This document shows, in pieces, positions 48,232-58,393 of a stretch of DNA of 61,870 nucleotides. Location: NCBI GenBank assembly GCA_030248135.1, contig JASANC010000300.1:1-61870 (forward strand). Reading direction: 5' to 3'. The notes under the pieces were generated by a model. That model ran no database searches and was not told the origin of the DNA. It worked only from the letters and a program-made list of their open reading frames with translations. Source of the stretch: Theristus sp. LFF4_11. Its lineage: Eukaryota; Nematoda; Chromadorea; Monhysterida; Xyalidae. Numbering within the stretch: the first letter of the stretch is position 1; each line of letters begins with the position of its first letter. The position numbers and the translations under genes were made by a program.

Positions 48232-48479
48232 GGAGCAGGTGTGTCATCAGCGTTGATCGCTGTGATGTCTCGGAAGTTGGAGTTATCGCGAGCAGAAAAA
48301 CACGTCAACAATTTTGTGGCTGACTCAAAATTAACAAATCAACGAAAAAACGCTGCCGCTGCCGTGTTGCAGCACACCTGGTTTATACACAAATATAAGA
48401 AAGCGGATGACGCTCGTGGGAAGAAGGACACAATCAAAGTGCGCCTTCATCAGCGAAAATTCCTCCAAGCCATTAATGA
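48232..48479 (+). CDS. KCNN: SK potassium channel exon 9 (S6 end, calmodulin-binding domain)
   Basis: 248 bases, phase 0 to 2, joining exon 8 as LTGIV-GAG. It carries GAGVSSALIAVMSRKLELSR (S6 end and its cytoplasmic extension), AEKHVNNFVADSKLT, then NAAAAVLQHTWFIHKYKK and VRLHQRKFLQAIN. These are the three hallmark blocks of the SK calmodulin-binding domain, where constitutively bound calmodulin opens the channel upon Ca2+ binding. This exon lies just beyond the inner border of the left arm (178 bases) and is single-copy, so only the plus-strand locus has it. Confidence 0.97.
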
Positions 48480-48566
48480 GTATGTTTTTCAACGTTTTTG
48501 AAGCGAATGATAATTTAGCAAAGTAAACAGCTCACAACTCGATATGAGTTCTGCGGTAACGTTAGT

Positions 48567-48842
48567 TACCGTAAGGTCTTGCATATGAGGTCTCCTTATA
48601 AAAATTTGAAAATCAAAATTCAAAATTTTAGAGAAAAGTGGAATTTTGTGCTACGACCTTATAAGTAGAGGCCAGGGGGAGGTCTTAAGCGAAGATTAGG
48701 AACTCCGGGTCTTATAAATGGGGCGGGATTTTGACTAAGTAAAAATTTCGAATTTTTTTGGTTTACCGCAGTGTGACATTCCGCCCACTTTTGGGTGAGG
48801 GTCTTATAAGTGGGAGAAACCTTATATGCAAGACTTTACGGT
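48567..48842. mobile_element. Compact MITE (TACCGTAA family) in SK intron 9
   Basis: Ends TACCGTAAGGTCTTGCATAT and ATATGCAAGACTTTACGGTA are complementary with one or two mismatches. It is 276 bases and AT-rich inside, with TTATAAG words. A relative lies at 32,597-33,202. Confidence 0.75.
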
Positions 48843-48923
48843 ATTTGAGCTCAGTAACGTTAGGGTTTGACAGAAATATATTTATCTTTTGTTAACTTTA
48901 AAAAAAACTAGATTTGAACTCAG

Positions 48924-48993
48924 GTTTCGGCAAATTAAATGGGATCAAAGAAAGCTAGCGGAACGAGGGAATTCGTTGTTGGACGTTGGAAAG
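48924..48993 (+). CDS. KCNN: SK potassium channel exon 10 (end of calmodulin-binding domain)
   Basis: 70 bases, acceptor GAACTCAG, donor GTGGAG; its first base completes a Glu codon with exon 9 (AIN-E-FRQIK). KWDQRKLAERGNSLLDVGK matches the SK2 helix KMEQRKLNDQANTLVDLAK. Phase 2 to 0. Confidence 0.95.
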
Positions 48994-49429
48994 GTGGAGG
49001 TTTCATTTTCCATTTGTTAATGACAGAGGGTCAAGAGTCATTTGAGTGGCTGATTCTTGAGTGGTCATTTGAGTCATTTGATCAGCGTATTCCAGATTAG
49101 AACTATAATTTTGTATATTGTCAACATGCAGATTCATGCAGTGAGTGTATTAGTGTTGTAACTTGGTCATTTTCATAAATCACAACAGTACAGTTGTTTT
49201 GTAATTTTTGTGTGCAATGTGTAAACGTTATTGTCTTCCGCTGAACCTCTTGTGAACTTTCACTTTCAGTGTTGACAATTATTACTCACTATTGCATGTT
49301 CATAGAACGAAACTGAGCCAATTCTGTTTTGAACAAAGGTGCACACTTTCAACGTTAAAGATGAAATTTCCAAAAATATACAAAAAAACTGCTACTTAAA
49401 ACATTCTGAAAATTTTCTCTTTTTTGCAG

Positions 49430-50197
49430 ATGCATAATGAAATGCACGAAACATTGTGGGAGATGCATCATACGCAGGACCGGTTGATATCGCAAGTTGA
49501 TTTGCTGACGCAAAAGATTGTTGAACTTCAGCAGCTTATGGTGACAATGAACTGTGCTGACAGCAGCAGCGTCGACATCAACGTTAGGGGCAATGCTGCG
49601 TCGTCATTATCCCCTTATCAGCAACCACTGTCGCTGAAAAATAATAACTCTAACGTGCTACAGCAATCCCCGCCAACTGGTAACAATCAGCTGCATCCAT
49701 ATATCGAAAAACAGAATACGACTGAGCAACTTGATGCAAAGACTGCAAGTCATTCGCCTCCGCGAATACAACAGCAAGTACAACGAGCTGGCCAATTTCG
49801 CATGCGGGGTCAATTGGATTCGTATCCTGAAAGTGACGAAATTAATAATATTGACGAGGCCGATCTAATGACATGCAACGCAACGGAAACGGAAACCCTT
49901 TCATCTGTTATCGCTGGTGAAAATCGTCAATACATGGCAACTGGAGCTGCTAAACAGCATCACGATCAACAGCAACGGCTGCAACAAGCACAAAACGCAG
50001 AGCTACAAATTGGATTTCGAGCAAGAAATACCGTCGAGACAACCCATGTCGCTGCAAAAGATGAACTCGTTCATCAACAAATTTCTTTGACCGATGCTAA
50101 CGACGAAACACGCAAACAATCACCTGGAACTAAAAACAAACTGGGCATTTCAACAGATGACTCAGGTAGCTCTACTGGTTTAACAATGAGGATCTAA
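49430..50197 (+). CDS. KCNN: SK potassium channel exon 11 (coiled coil and C-terminal tail, stop)
   Basis: Terminal exon, acceptor TTTTTTGCAG, stop TAA region ending 50,197; 255 residues. It begins MHNEMHETLWEMHHTQDRL and continues through a heptad-like LLTQKIVELQQLM, the C-terminal coiled coil seen after the calmodulin-binding domain in SK channels. The remaining ~210 residues are disordered, rich in Gln, Asn, Ser and Thr (for example QQQRLQQAQNAE), longer than the vertebrate SK2 tail and without a family I recognise. Confidence 0.93.
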   Translation: MHNEMHETLWEMHHTQDRLISQVDLLTQKIVELQQLMVTMNCADSSSVDINVRGNAASSLSPYQQPLSLKNNNSNVLQQSPPTGNNQLHPYIEKQNTTEQLDAKTASHSPPRIQQQVQRAGQFRMRGQLDSYPESDEINNIDEADLMTCNATETETLSSVIAGENRQYMATGAAKQHHDQQQRLQQAQNAELQIGFRARNTVETTHVAAKDELVHQQISLTDANDETRKQSPGTKNKLGISTDDSGSSTGLTMRI

Positions 50198-50373
50198 ATG
50201 ATGTTTATTACTAAATGTTTTGAAAATTGTCTCCAGTGTTAATTGTTGCGTGAACCACATGTACATAGGCTATAGATTAACCTACTGCAGAGGAAAAAAT
50301 CGACATTTGAGCAATTTTAGCTACATAGCACGTCCAAACACACACTTAGTTAAAAACCTTTTTTAACATTTAA

Positions 50374-50379
50374 AATAAA
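50374..50379 (+). terminator. Polyadenylation signal AATAAA after SK exon 11
   Basis: AATAAA lies 177 bases after the stop codon on the coding strand. It is the first canonical hexamer after the stop; usage is not shown by the sequence. Confidence 0.45.
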
Positions 50380-50600
50380 TAACACTAAGTATTATCAACA
50401 ATATTATACAACAAGTTTCACATATGTTTAAAGATGAACAACATGTTTGTTCGCGACACAGTAACCGGGTAAGAAATTTATATTCTTGAAAAAGGTTGCT
50501 TTAATTTACCGTGATAACCGACCGTTTTCAATATGTCGAATAGCTGATCACACACGACATTCGTGTTTTGTGCGGGTTGTTATTTATGGGAAAATCTGTA

Positions 50601-51627
50601 TACAGGGAGTTTCAGAAGTACGGTATGGCCGGTTAAACATGGCAGCTTTTTTCAGGGTGCAAGGAGCGCGCGAATTATGAATGAAAGACAAAAGACGTTC
50701 AGAAACTGAATTGTGTGCCAAATTTGACGCGTTTTTTCAAGCTAATGGATTATCCGCGCTATTTTGTTCATTCTTTATCCCTTGTACACATGATTGGGAA
50801 TTACGTTGGCTTTTTTGAAAACGACAACTCCTAGTCTGCGGCTGATCCCGCCTTGATGGACTGCCTCATTTATTCGGCCATACTGTAGTGGGTAGGTGTT
50901 TGACGCGTTATTTCTCGAGTTGTGTTGAACCATATTCAATGAAATTTTAGACAATTGTTCAGGAAAATTTTTTAGACAATGAACTTTTTAGATTTGTGCA
51001 AAATTTCAGAGAAATTCATTTACTTGCACACGAATGACAAAGCAAAACACACAAAAACATTGATTTCAAAACGGAACAAGGGGTTCTTGTTTGGAACCGG
51101 GTGAACCATTAACTTGTATGCGGTCGAATCGCTGCATGCATGAATACGAATTTTTTTATCGGCAATCATCGTCCAGCTAAAACAATTCATCTCCGAGGCC
51201 TTCGCATCGGTACCAGCGTACATGCGCGCGAGGCGGTTTTGGCCGTGACGGATAGGTGCAAGCAATGCATTGAAGCTCATGGTGGACACTTTGAAAAATT
51301 TGATTGAGTTGACTGTTGTCGTTGTTGTTGATGTTTGCTGTTATCGCCATACATTATGAAGATTGTTCTGTTCTGTTGAATGTTTGTATTGAGTATTGTC
51401 CTTTGTTTTCCGGTGGTATCGCGTGATATGGTATTTTCTGGTCCATCTTTAATTTTTTTGTGTTTTGCTTTGTCATTAATGTGCAGGTAAATGAATTTTT
51501 CTGAAATTTTGTACAAATCTAAGTTTAACTTTCCTGAACAACTGTCTAAAATTTCATTGCGTTGGTTCAACACAACTCGAGAAATAACGCGTCAAACACC
51601 TACCCACTACTTCTGAAACACCCTGTA
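50601..51627. mobile_element. MITE (family Y) split by a family-X MITE
   Basis: Starts TACAGGGAGTTTCAGAAG at 50,601 and is broken after GAAGTA. The family-X element 50,621-50,885 sits there with TA on both sides, and family Y resumes with GTGGGTAGGTGTTTGACGCG. The right end is CTTCTGAAACACCCTGTA. The order of insertion, Y first and X later, is clear. Confidence 0.85.
50621..50885 (+). mobile_element. MITE (family X) nested in family Y
   Basis: 265 bases, CGGTATGGCCGGTTAAACAT to ATTTATTCGGCCATACTG, with TA target duplication (50,619-50,620 and 50,886-50,887). The uninterrupted family-Y copy at 20,191 shows the empty site GAAGTAGTGGG. Confidence 0.88.
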
Positions 51628-51629
51628 GT

Positions 51630-52490
51630 GTTTTTTATTCAAATTTCAATTCATCCAACTGAAGCTTTTTTATGAAAGGCAATTTAATCGGTTTATATGA
51701 AATGACATATTACATGATGTACCTGTTCTGCAACTGAAATTTAAATCAAACATTTTGTTTGGTGTTTTGATTGCATTTTATGTTTGGCCTGTTTGTGATA
51801 TTTTCCATTTTCTGTAATCATGCAAAAATTTAATTGTTTTGAGTTTAGTGAACTTTAAATACATTCATCTTGGACCACTTTTAATAATGATTAAGAGTGT
51901 TTATTTAATTGCTGTGACAGCACAGCAAAGGTTACGCGTTATATTTATTTTCGACAAAAAATACAACGGTGTTTTACTGAATGATTGTTTACTATCTCTC
52001 ACAATAACTGATAACTTAATGTGCAGCCTTTTGCTGTGTTTTTTCTATGTTTTAATTGTCATTTTATTGTTGCAGTACTGACTGATGATACAATATTGAG
52101 AAAAAAACCTACTTCATACAGGTAACTAGAATGAAAGAAATTAATGGTTCAAAAGAACGCTCATGGTAAAATAATTCAAAAAGGCATATTGGGTACACTC
52201 ATTTTGGTTGCAGTAATCGGAAAACAGTTTTTTCAAAAATGTTTACCATTGGTGTTCAAAAATTCTATTGAAAGTTATATGTACACACATGAAACACATA
52301 AACGCTACGGTATTCAAAGTAGAGTTGCAGAAAGTATATACAAAATAGTTACCCCAGTCTCAGTACGCCGATTATCAGCGAATTCCTAACATTTTTTTAA
52401 ATATGGCCTTTGGATATTTAAATTTTGACCAGGGGTAATTTCAGAGCACCCGGGTAAAAAAACTTGAAATGTCAAAAACTGCCCAAATTC
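51630..52490. other. No gene recognised
   Basis: AT-rich stretch downstream of the SK gene, with short open frames lacking splice or coding features. No repeat boundary was found. Confidence 0.4.
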
Positions 52491-52492
52491 AG

Positions 52493-52649
52493 CAGGTTTT
52501 GTTGGCTGAAACAAGCGCACGAGCTGGAAAAAAATGTGGCGGTGCGAGCCTGTTGAATACCCACAGATCGGCGGCTGTGTTGAGGATCACAAATGAGTCG
52601 AAAACACAAATAAACGGTGCATTATCGGCTAGCGCCCTTGTACATGTAG
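52493..52649 (+). CDS. Possible orphan exon
   Basis: Preceded by CCAAATTCAG and followed by a perfect donor (CATGTAG then GTGAGT at 52,650). The open frame in between reads QVLLAETSARAGKKCGG... to ALSASALVHVG. The composition is protein-like and more GC-rich than its surroundings, but I recognise no family and see no partner exons. Confidence 0.3.
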
Positions 52650-52894
52650 GTGAGTTTTTTGCGTTCAAATAAGCATGTGTGTGTTTTTGTATGCATACCA
52701 GTATTATACAGGGTGATCAAAACATACATTTTATTTTGGCTTAACACTTTAGTATGTGAGCCAACAAACGCTAAGCTTCAGCTGCGGTGTGTCTACCTTT
52801 TTTCGCATCTCTTTTCTACACAAGTTTCTCAAACACAATGCTAACGATTGTAAGCTGAATGTAATTACTTCACGAAACTGGCGGGCAAAGTGAC

Positions 52895-53083
52895 TGTCGG
52901 TGGTTGCGATTCAGACTATTGTCTGTGCGACGTGCGTTCGGGGATCAAGCCCCGCCGAGGGGTGTAAAGGCACTTAATGACAGAGAAAAACTCAATGGGC
53001 GCCTTACTCGACGGCGTTATGGATGCTTTTCTGGGTTAGCCCTGGCTAAAAACATCACTTAAAATCTCCAACAACAACAACCA
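52895..53083 (+). mobile_element. tRNA-derived SINE
   Basis: A diverged copy: GGGGATCAAGCCCCGCCGAG, TTAATGACAGAGAAAAACTC, GGGTTAGCCCTGGCTAAAAA and a short CAACAACAACAA tail. The head is degenerate. Confidence 0.75.
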
Positions 53084-53219
53084 GCCTGGTCGGAATGTTT
53101 TTATTTGAGTCGGCAGGAATGAAGTTCATCAATGGTTGAAAATTTTCATAAGAGGGAGTGGAGTTCAAAAATTGCTTTCAGCGCTTTTTGTGCTCCCCAA
53201 ATTAATAGCAACAACCGAA

Positions 53220-53783
53220 TGGCTCATTCTCTGATGTTTCTGTTTTTTTTTGCACAGAATTTACAGTATAGTCGATTAAACATGGCAGTTTTTTTCAGGG
53301 TGCAAGGAGCGCGCGAATTTTGAATGAAAGAAAAAGAAGTTCAGAAACCAAATTGTATGCCAAATTTGATGCGTTTTTTTAAACTGATGGATTATCCGTA
53401 TTATTCTGTTCATTCTTTCTCCCTTGCACACATGATTGGAAATTATGTTGGCATTTTTGAAAAAGACAACTCCTAGTCAGCGACTAATCCCGCCTTGATG
53501 GACTGCCTCATTTATTCGGCCATGCTGTACAGAATTTCGCACATGATGTGATTTTAGACTAAACTGAAGAGGACAATTGAAAAATATCTAGATAACTTCA
53601 AATTTTTTACGCTTTTCAGCAAGCTTTTAAACAACAAACGCGGCGCAAAAATATGACTCTTATGTACTTGTATCCGTGTGTACCACATCAGAGACTTGAA
53701 AAGCGTTGTCGAGCCAAGTCTTTCACTGCTTACACAAGGCCATATTCCTCCTTTTATATGCGTCTCCCGCATTTTTAGATAAT
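53220..53783. mobile_element. TIR element 3 (family Z), truncated, interrupted by MITE X
   Basis: Only the right half of a family-Z element is present: CTGATGTTTCTGTTTTTTT, GCACAGAATTTA and CACATGATGTGATTTTAGAC, then the full right terminus ending CATTTTTAGATAA. It is split by the family-X copy 53,264-53,527 (TA duplication). Its terminus abuts the inner border of the right SK arm. Confidence 0.75.
53264..53527 (+). mobile_element. MITE (family X) nested in TIR element 3
   Basis: 264 bases, CAGTATAGTCGATTAAACAT to ATTTATTCGGCCATGCTG, flanked by TA. The joined flanks (GAATTTA and CAGAATTTCGCACA) match the uninterrupted family-Z sequence at 40,348. Confidence 0.8.
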
Positions 53784-54177
53784 TCATGTTATGATCGACA
53801 TCAATAAAGTCAGCAAACGCACGTTGCTTGACAAAAACGCACGGTTAAAAAAAACTCAAATTGATACGATTTAAAAAAATAAAGGCATAGAAAAATGAAT
53901 GATTATTTCTATGGTAAATCAACGAAAGTCGGTTGAAGTACGGTATGGCCGATTAAACATGGCAGCTTTTTTCAGGGTGCAAGGAGCGCGCGAATTTTGA
54001 ATGAAAGAAAAAAGACGTTCAGAAACCAAATTTTGTGCCAATTTTGACGCGTTTTTTTAAACTAATGGATTATCCGCGCTATTCTGTTCATTCTTTCTCC
54101 CTTGCACACATGATTGCGAATTATGTTGGCATTTTTGAAAAAGACAACTCCTAGTCTGCGAGTGATCCCGCCTTGAT

Positions 54178-54685
54178 CACAGGAAACTCAAAGTGTATGA
54201 TACAGGAGATGTCACTTAGATCTTCTGTAAATGTGCCAAATTGTTAATGTGGCTTTGCAGATGTATGTCACATTAACAGTTGTTTTCACTGATGATGCTT
54301 GTGCTCATTAATTTGGTTATTATTATGTGTGATGTGTCTGTATGTGTCTAATGCGCTCAAACCGCACAATAAGCCCATTGATCTGCCGCAGATTTATGAC
54401 ACATCTTGCTAACGCCGTTTATGTGCGACGTGAAGTTAACCGTCAGATATTTATGACATTTACAGACAATTATGATGTTAACGTATCGCAGATGTGAAAT
54501 TTCACAACTGTGCCGTGAAATTTCTGTGCGGTTAATGTCAGTGTTGACACGAGGTGATTTACTGCCCGATGTACATCTTTAGGCTATTTCAGTTGTTTAT
54601 GTTTGCTAAAATGACTGCCGGATGAGCATTACATTAGACACATCTAAGTGACATCTCCTGTATCATACACTTTGAGTTCCCTGTG
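54178..54685. mobile_element. 508-bp inverted-repeat element inside the right arm, absent from the left
   Basis: Ends CACAGGAAACTCAAAGTGTA and TACACTTTGAGTTCCCTGTG, ~44-base inverted repeats with one mismatch, flanked by GAT on both sides (3-base duplication). The left arm gives the empty site (reverse complement of CTTGATGCACTG). The CACAG ends and 3-base duplication resemble CACTA-type elements. It inserted after the arms were duplicated. Confidence 0.88.
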
Positions 54686-54932
54686 GATGCACTGCCTCAT
54701 TTATTCGGCCATACTGTAGCTCAAACTAAAAATGCAATGCATTTTTAGTCCAGATCGTGACCAAAATCCACTTGAAAAATAATAATTGTATCTATCAACA
54801 ACCGTGCCGTAGGCACGGGTTATTTGCTAATCTGTTTAATGAACCAACTTGCCGCGTTAATCGTCAGCTTGACGAAACGCAACAAAGAACTTTATGTGCA
54901 ATGATTTTCAACTGAAATAAAAGTTTACTCAC

Positions 54933-55119
54933 CACGATGCCCGTAAGAATTGAGAGCGTACGTCCGCAGTAAGTGCTCGGCACAACATCACCGTAGCCAA
55001 TTGACATGAACGTAACAATGACAAACCAAATTGAATTCAGGTAAGTCGTCAACGCTGATCCATTTTCGCCAGAGTCTGGTTGATCCGCATCGTTGTTTAA
55101 GAACGGCATTTGGTTGTAT
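54933..55119 (-). CDS. KCNN: SK potassium channel exon 8 (pore and filter), right arm
   Basis: Minus-strand copy of 47,227-47,413, identical in coding sequence as far as I can read, with SIGYGDVVP and intact splice sites. This copy is in the correct orientation to follow exons 1-7 of the minus-strand locus, but the sequence beyond it (below 53,781) is not exon 9 in the same orientation. Confidence 0.95.
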
Positions 55120-55220
55120 CTGCAACCAAGCATGCTTGATTGATAAACGAGACCAGCAATAAAGTATTATAGTTTTTTTGGTTTTGCGACTTTATGCTAA
55201 TGCGTGGATAGATAGATACC

Positions 55221-56786
55221 TATAGTCGTCCTGGATAATTTGTAGTATTAGCTGATTGGCTGGTGGTTTTGCCTGAATGTCAAGTTCAAAAAGAAATTTA
55301 ATCTTTTTTTGGTTTTTTTGATTTTTGATGTGCGAGCATTTGTGAGGCAAATGGTCTTTTGCGGCCGAAGTATAGCGGCCTGAAGGATTGTGGCCTGGAC
55401 TATAGCGGCCGGAGCATCGCGACCTGGACAATCGCGGCCTGGAAGATTGCGGCCCGGGGCGATTGTGGCTTGGGAGAATTGCGGCCTGGGACAATTGCGG
55501 CGCGGGACGATTGCGGCCGAAGTATAACGGCCTGGACGATAGCGGCCGGAGCATCGCGGCCTGGACAATAGCGGCCTGGAAGATTGCGGCCCGGAACGAT
55601 TGTGGCCTGGGAGGATTGCGGCCTGGGAGGATTGCGATCTGGGACAATTGCGGCGCGGGACGATTGCGGCCCACGATGTTTTCATGCTTTGTCACCTTTT
55701 CAGATCAAATTCTGGGGGCTGGGGGGGGGGGCTGCCCCCCAAAAAAATTTCGAATCTATCTCTATCTGGGCTGGGCGACAAGGAAAGTTGAGAATGGAAA
55801 ATTTCGATTTTGGGTTCTAAGAAAAAAATAATTACTAATCAATAAACAAGAAGACAACTTTTTTGGAAAAAAAAATGAAAACTCGTGTGCGAGCATAACA
55901 CAATAGGAATAATATAACCAGTTGCGTGCGACAAAGACAATGACAAAGCACCAATATTTCGTGGGCCGCAATCGTCCCTGGTCGCAATGGTCTCTGGCCG
56001 CAAACGTCCCTGGCCGCAATCGTCCCTGGCCGCAATCGTCCCTGGCCGCAATCGTTCAGGCCGCGATCCTTCATGCCGCAATCGTCCTAGGCCGCGATCC
56101 TTCAGGCCGCTATCCTTCAGGCCGAGATGCTTCGGTCGCAATGCTTCGGCCTCTATCTAATGGGCCGCAATCGAACGCACACCTTTGTGAAAGCGAACAG
56201 TTGGAAATTGAGTTCGAAAATTAATGCAAAACCTTGTTTCTGATCTAGGAGGCACAGAAAAATAAAAAGCATCAGTTTTGCTGTTCCATGTCTGTCAAAC
56301 TGGCTCCACAGCCATTTACAAATTTTCAAGGATGAGCAGAGGAGAAATATGATCTGGACAGTGGATCCTGGTCGCCGCCGTCGTCGTCGTTGCAAAACCA
56401 AAAATTCCGCCATCAAAACTGCTGCTTTTTATTTTGCTGCGTCTCCCAAATCAGAAACAAGGTTTTACATTAATTTCCCAACTCATGGGCCACAATCGTC
56501 CCGCGCCGCAATTGTCCCAGGCCGCAATCCTCCCAGCCCGCAATCGCCCCGGCCCGCAATCTTCCAGGCCGGGATTGTCCAGGCCGCGATGCTCCGGCCG
56601 CTATCGTCCAGGCCGCAATCCTTCAGGCCGCTATACTTCGGCCGCAAAAGACCATTTGCCTCACAAATGCTCGCACATCAAAAATCAAAAAAACCAAAAA
56701 AAGATTAAATTTCTTTTTTGAACTTGACATTCAGGCAAAACCGCCAGCCAATCAGCTAATACTACAAATTATCCAGGACGACTATA
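55221..56786. mobile_element. Mirror copy of the intron-7 transposon (right arm)
   Basis: TATAGTCGTCCTGGATAAT to ATTATCCAGGACGACTATA, with the same GGCC minisatellite blocks in reverse order. It was present before the arm duplication. Two small length differences lie in homopolymers (near 55,722). Confidence 0.75.
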
Positions 56787-57046
56787 GTTTTATTCATAAC
56801 GCGGGAATGAAAAATCTGTGAAGTGACACTCCCTGAGGTTCAACTGGGTCAACTGAACAGTCTTGTATTCAGTCCTATCGAAGTCTGCCTTTGAGTTGCA
56901 AAACCAAAAAGATTGATACCACAAGCTAGGACTGTTTGCAGAAACAAAACAAAATATACGACGCTGATTGTTTCTTATTTTCACGATTAGTTTTTGCTTT
57001 TACCTTTTTGTTTTACTGTGCTGAACAGCGCAAACCATTGACTTAC

Positions 57047-57204
57047 CGTTCGCACTGCGTGAACATCCACGACATACAGGCCCAATATGAGACCGTGAAG
57101 ATAACGAGAACACGAAGTGGATGTTCGGCCATCATTGTCTTAACAACGAATCGAAAATCCATTGAGATACGGTTCAACGCCGCTATGCTTCTTGTTGCAG
57201 CGTC
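57047..57204 (-). CDS. KCNN: SK potassium channel exon 7 (S4-S5 linker, S5), right arm
   Basis: 158 bases, phase 0 to 2, the copy of 45,153-45,310, open and with the same splice sites. Here it follows exon 6 in the minus-strand locus that also has S1-S3. Confidence 0.95.
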
Positions 57205-57345
57205 CTATACAAAATTAAAAATTGGTTTCGATCAGTTGCTGTTGATTCCAAAAAGGCGAAGCAATTTTGTGAACCGTAAACTGCGAATATAAAAAACTAT
57301 ACAATCTTTTTAAGAAACTGTAAAGAATCACAAGTTCACGGTCAC

Positions 57346-57435
57346 CTGGAACTGTCTGCTGTGTAACACCATAAAACGGCAAAGTAGATATGAGCGCAAG
57401 AACATCGGCACACTGAGCACTGCATCAACAGGCAC
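57346..57435 (-). CDS. KCNN: SK potassium channel exon 6 (S4), right arm
   Basis: 90 bases, phase 0-0, copy of 44,922-45,011 (VPMFLRSYLLCRF). Acceptor and donor are conserved. Confidence 0.92.
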
Positions 57436-57532
57436 CTGACATGAATTGTAAAGCACAGGTTTGCTCCTATTACTTCAATTAACATATTGCGTTTTCAATT
57501 CGGAAAGCATGCTCAGTTTTTAGTTTTTTCAC

Positions 57533-57603
57533 CTTTACTGGCTGCGCTTCCGGGAAAAATGACGCGCCTTGAGTGATATATGGCCAGCTGAAGTGACCGG
57601 TTC
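57533..57603 (-). CDS. KCNN: SK potassium channel exon 5 (S3-S4 linker), right arm
   Basis: 71 bases. Joined to exon 4 (58,141-58,249) it reads CPFPG-TGHFSWP across the splice, in phase 1, matching the HPIPGNYTFTW region of vertebrate SK2. This junction shows that exons 1-4 and 5-8 belong to one gene on the minus strand. Confidence 0.92.
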
Positions 57604-58140
57604 CTGTAACACTTTTTCGCAGTAATTTCTTATTACCGTATTAATCCCAATAAACCCCCATGGGGGATTAATACGTCAGCGACTTTTAGGGGTGGGGGTT
57701 TATTGGTGGGGGGGGGGGCTTTATTTATAAACAAATTCTAGGGGTGGGGGTTTATTGAAAAATGGCAAAAATACCTTGCATGGCAGGCAAGAAAGTCGCA
57801 GAAACTTCTACTATACATAGAAATTTCCTTTTATAACAACCTTTTGTAATGAAATTATTATTAACTCATCCATTTGGGGCCTCCGGTAGCACAATTTCAT
57901 CATTTTCACTGCAACCAGCCACTGAATTCGCTGGGTATGTGTTTCAAACAGGTTTCCAATAATCCCCCATGAGGGATTAATTGTGGGGGGATTATTCGGA
58001 AACTTGTCGTGGGGGTGGGGATTTATTGGTGGGGGGATTAATGGTGGGGGGTTAATGGGGGTAATGCGGTAACACCAACAAATTTTTCGGTGTTTTTTTA
58101 GAAACGGTGTAAAATTTTGGCAATGCAAGTCAATTCATAC

Positions 58141-58249
58141 CCGGAAACGGGCATATGGAGCAGATGCAAAGTTCGACAAACAGCTGCACAAGTCTGCCCG
58201 TGGTAATTGCCACACGCCAATCGTCAGCACCCGAGTCAATCAAGGCAAT
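58141..58249 (-). CDS. KCNN: SK potassium channel exon 4 (S2-S3 loop and S3)
   Basis: 109 bases, phase 0 to 1, acceptor AAAATTAAG, donor GTATGA. It holds the SK-specific loop DSGADDWRVAI (SK2: DNGADDWRIAM), then the S3 segment with LFVELCICSICPFPG. It is single-copy: the arm border falls in the intron 20 bases beyond its donor, so the left arm has lost it. Confidence 0.96.
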
Positions 58250-58393
58250 CTTAATTTTTTTAAATTCTTTATTTCTCAACAAACGTTGTTTTGCGCAATC
58301 ACGGTTTGAACGCCGACTTAAAAAAGAAAACTTCAGTTGTATCTACCAGGAAACAATTGTCAGATTCGCGATGATGTGAATAAGTGCACTCAC

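Larger units (their letters stand above)
53781..58121 (-). repeat. Right arm of the ~3.8 kb inverted duplication
   Basis: Reverse complement of 44,236-48,054, carrying SK exons 8 to 5 on the minus strand, the 1.56 kb intron-7 transposon (55,221-56,786), the C-rich MITE and a family-X MITE. It is longer by a single 508-base insertion. At its outer border it continues, 20 bases on, into SK exon 4, which the left arm lacks. Confidence 0.95.

Noticed and set aside
44236..58121. Programmed scrambled genes as in ciliate germline genomes
   Set aside because: Scrambled ciliate segments are joined at short pointer repeats, while here the pieces are separated at GT-AG introns and long inverted arms, and the genome looks animal-like.
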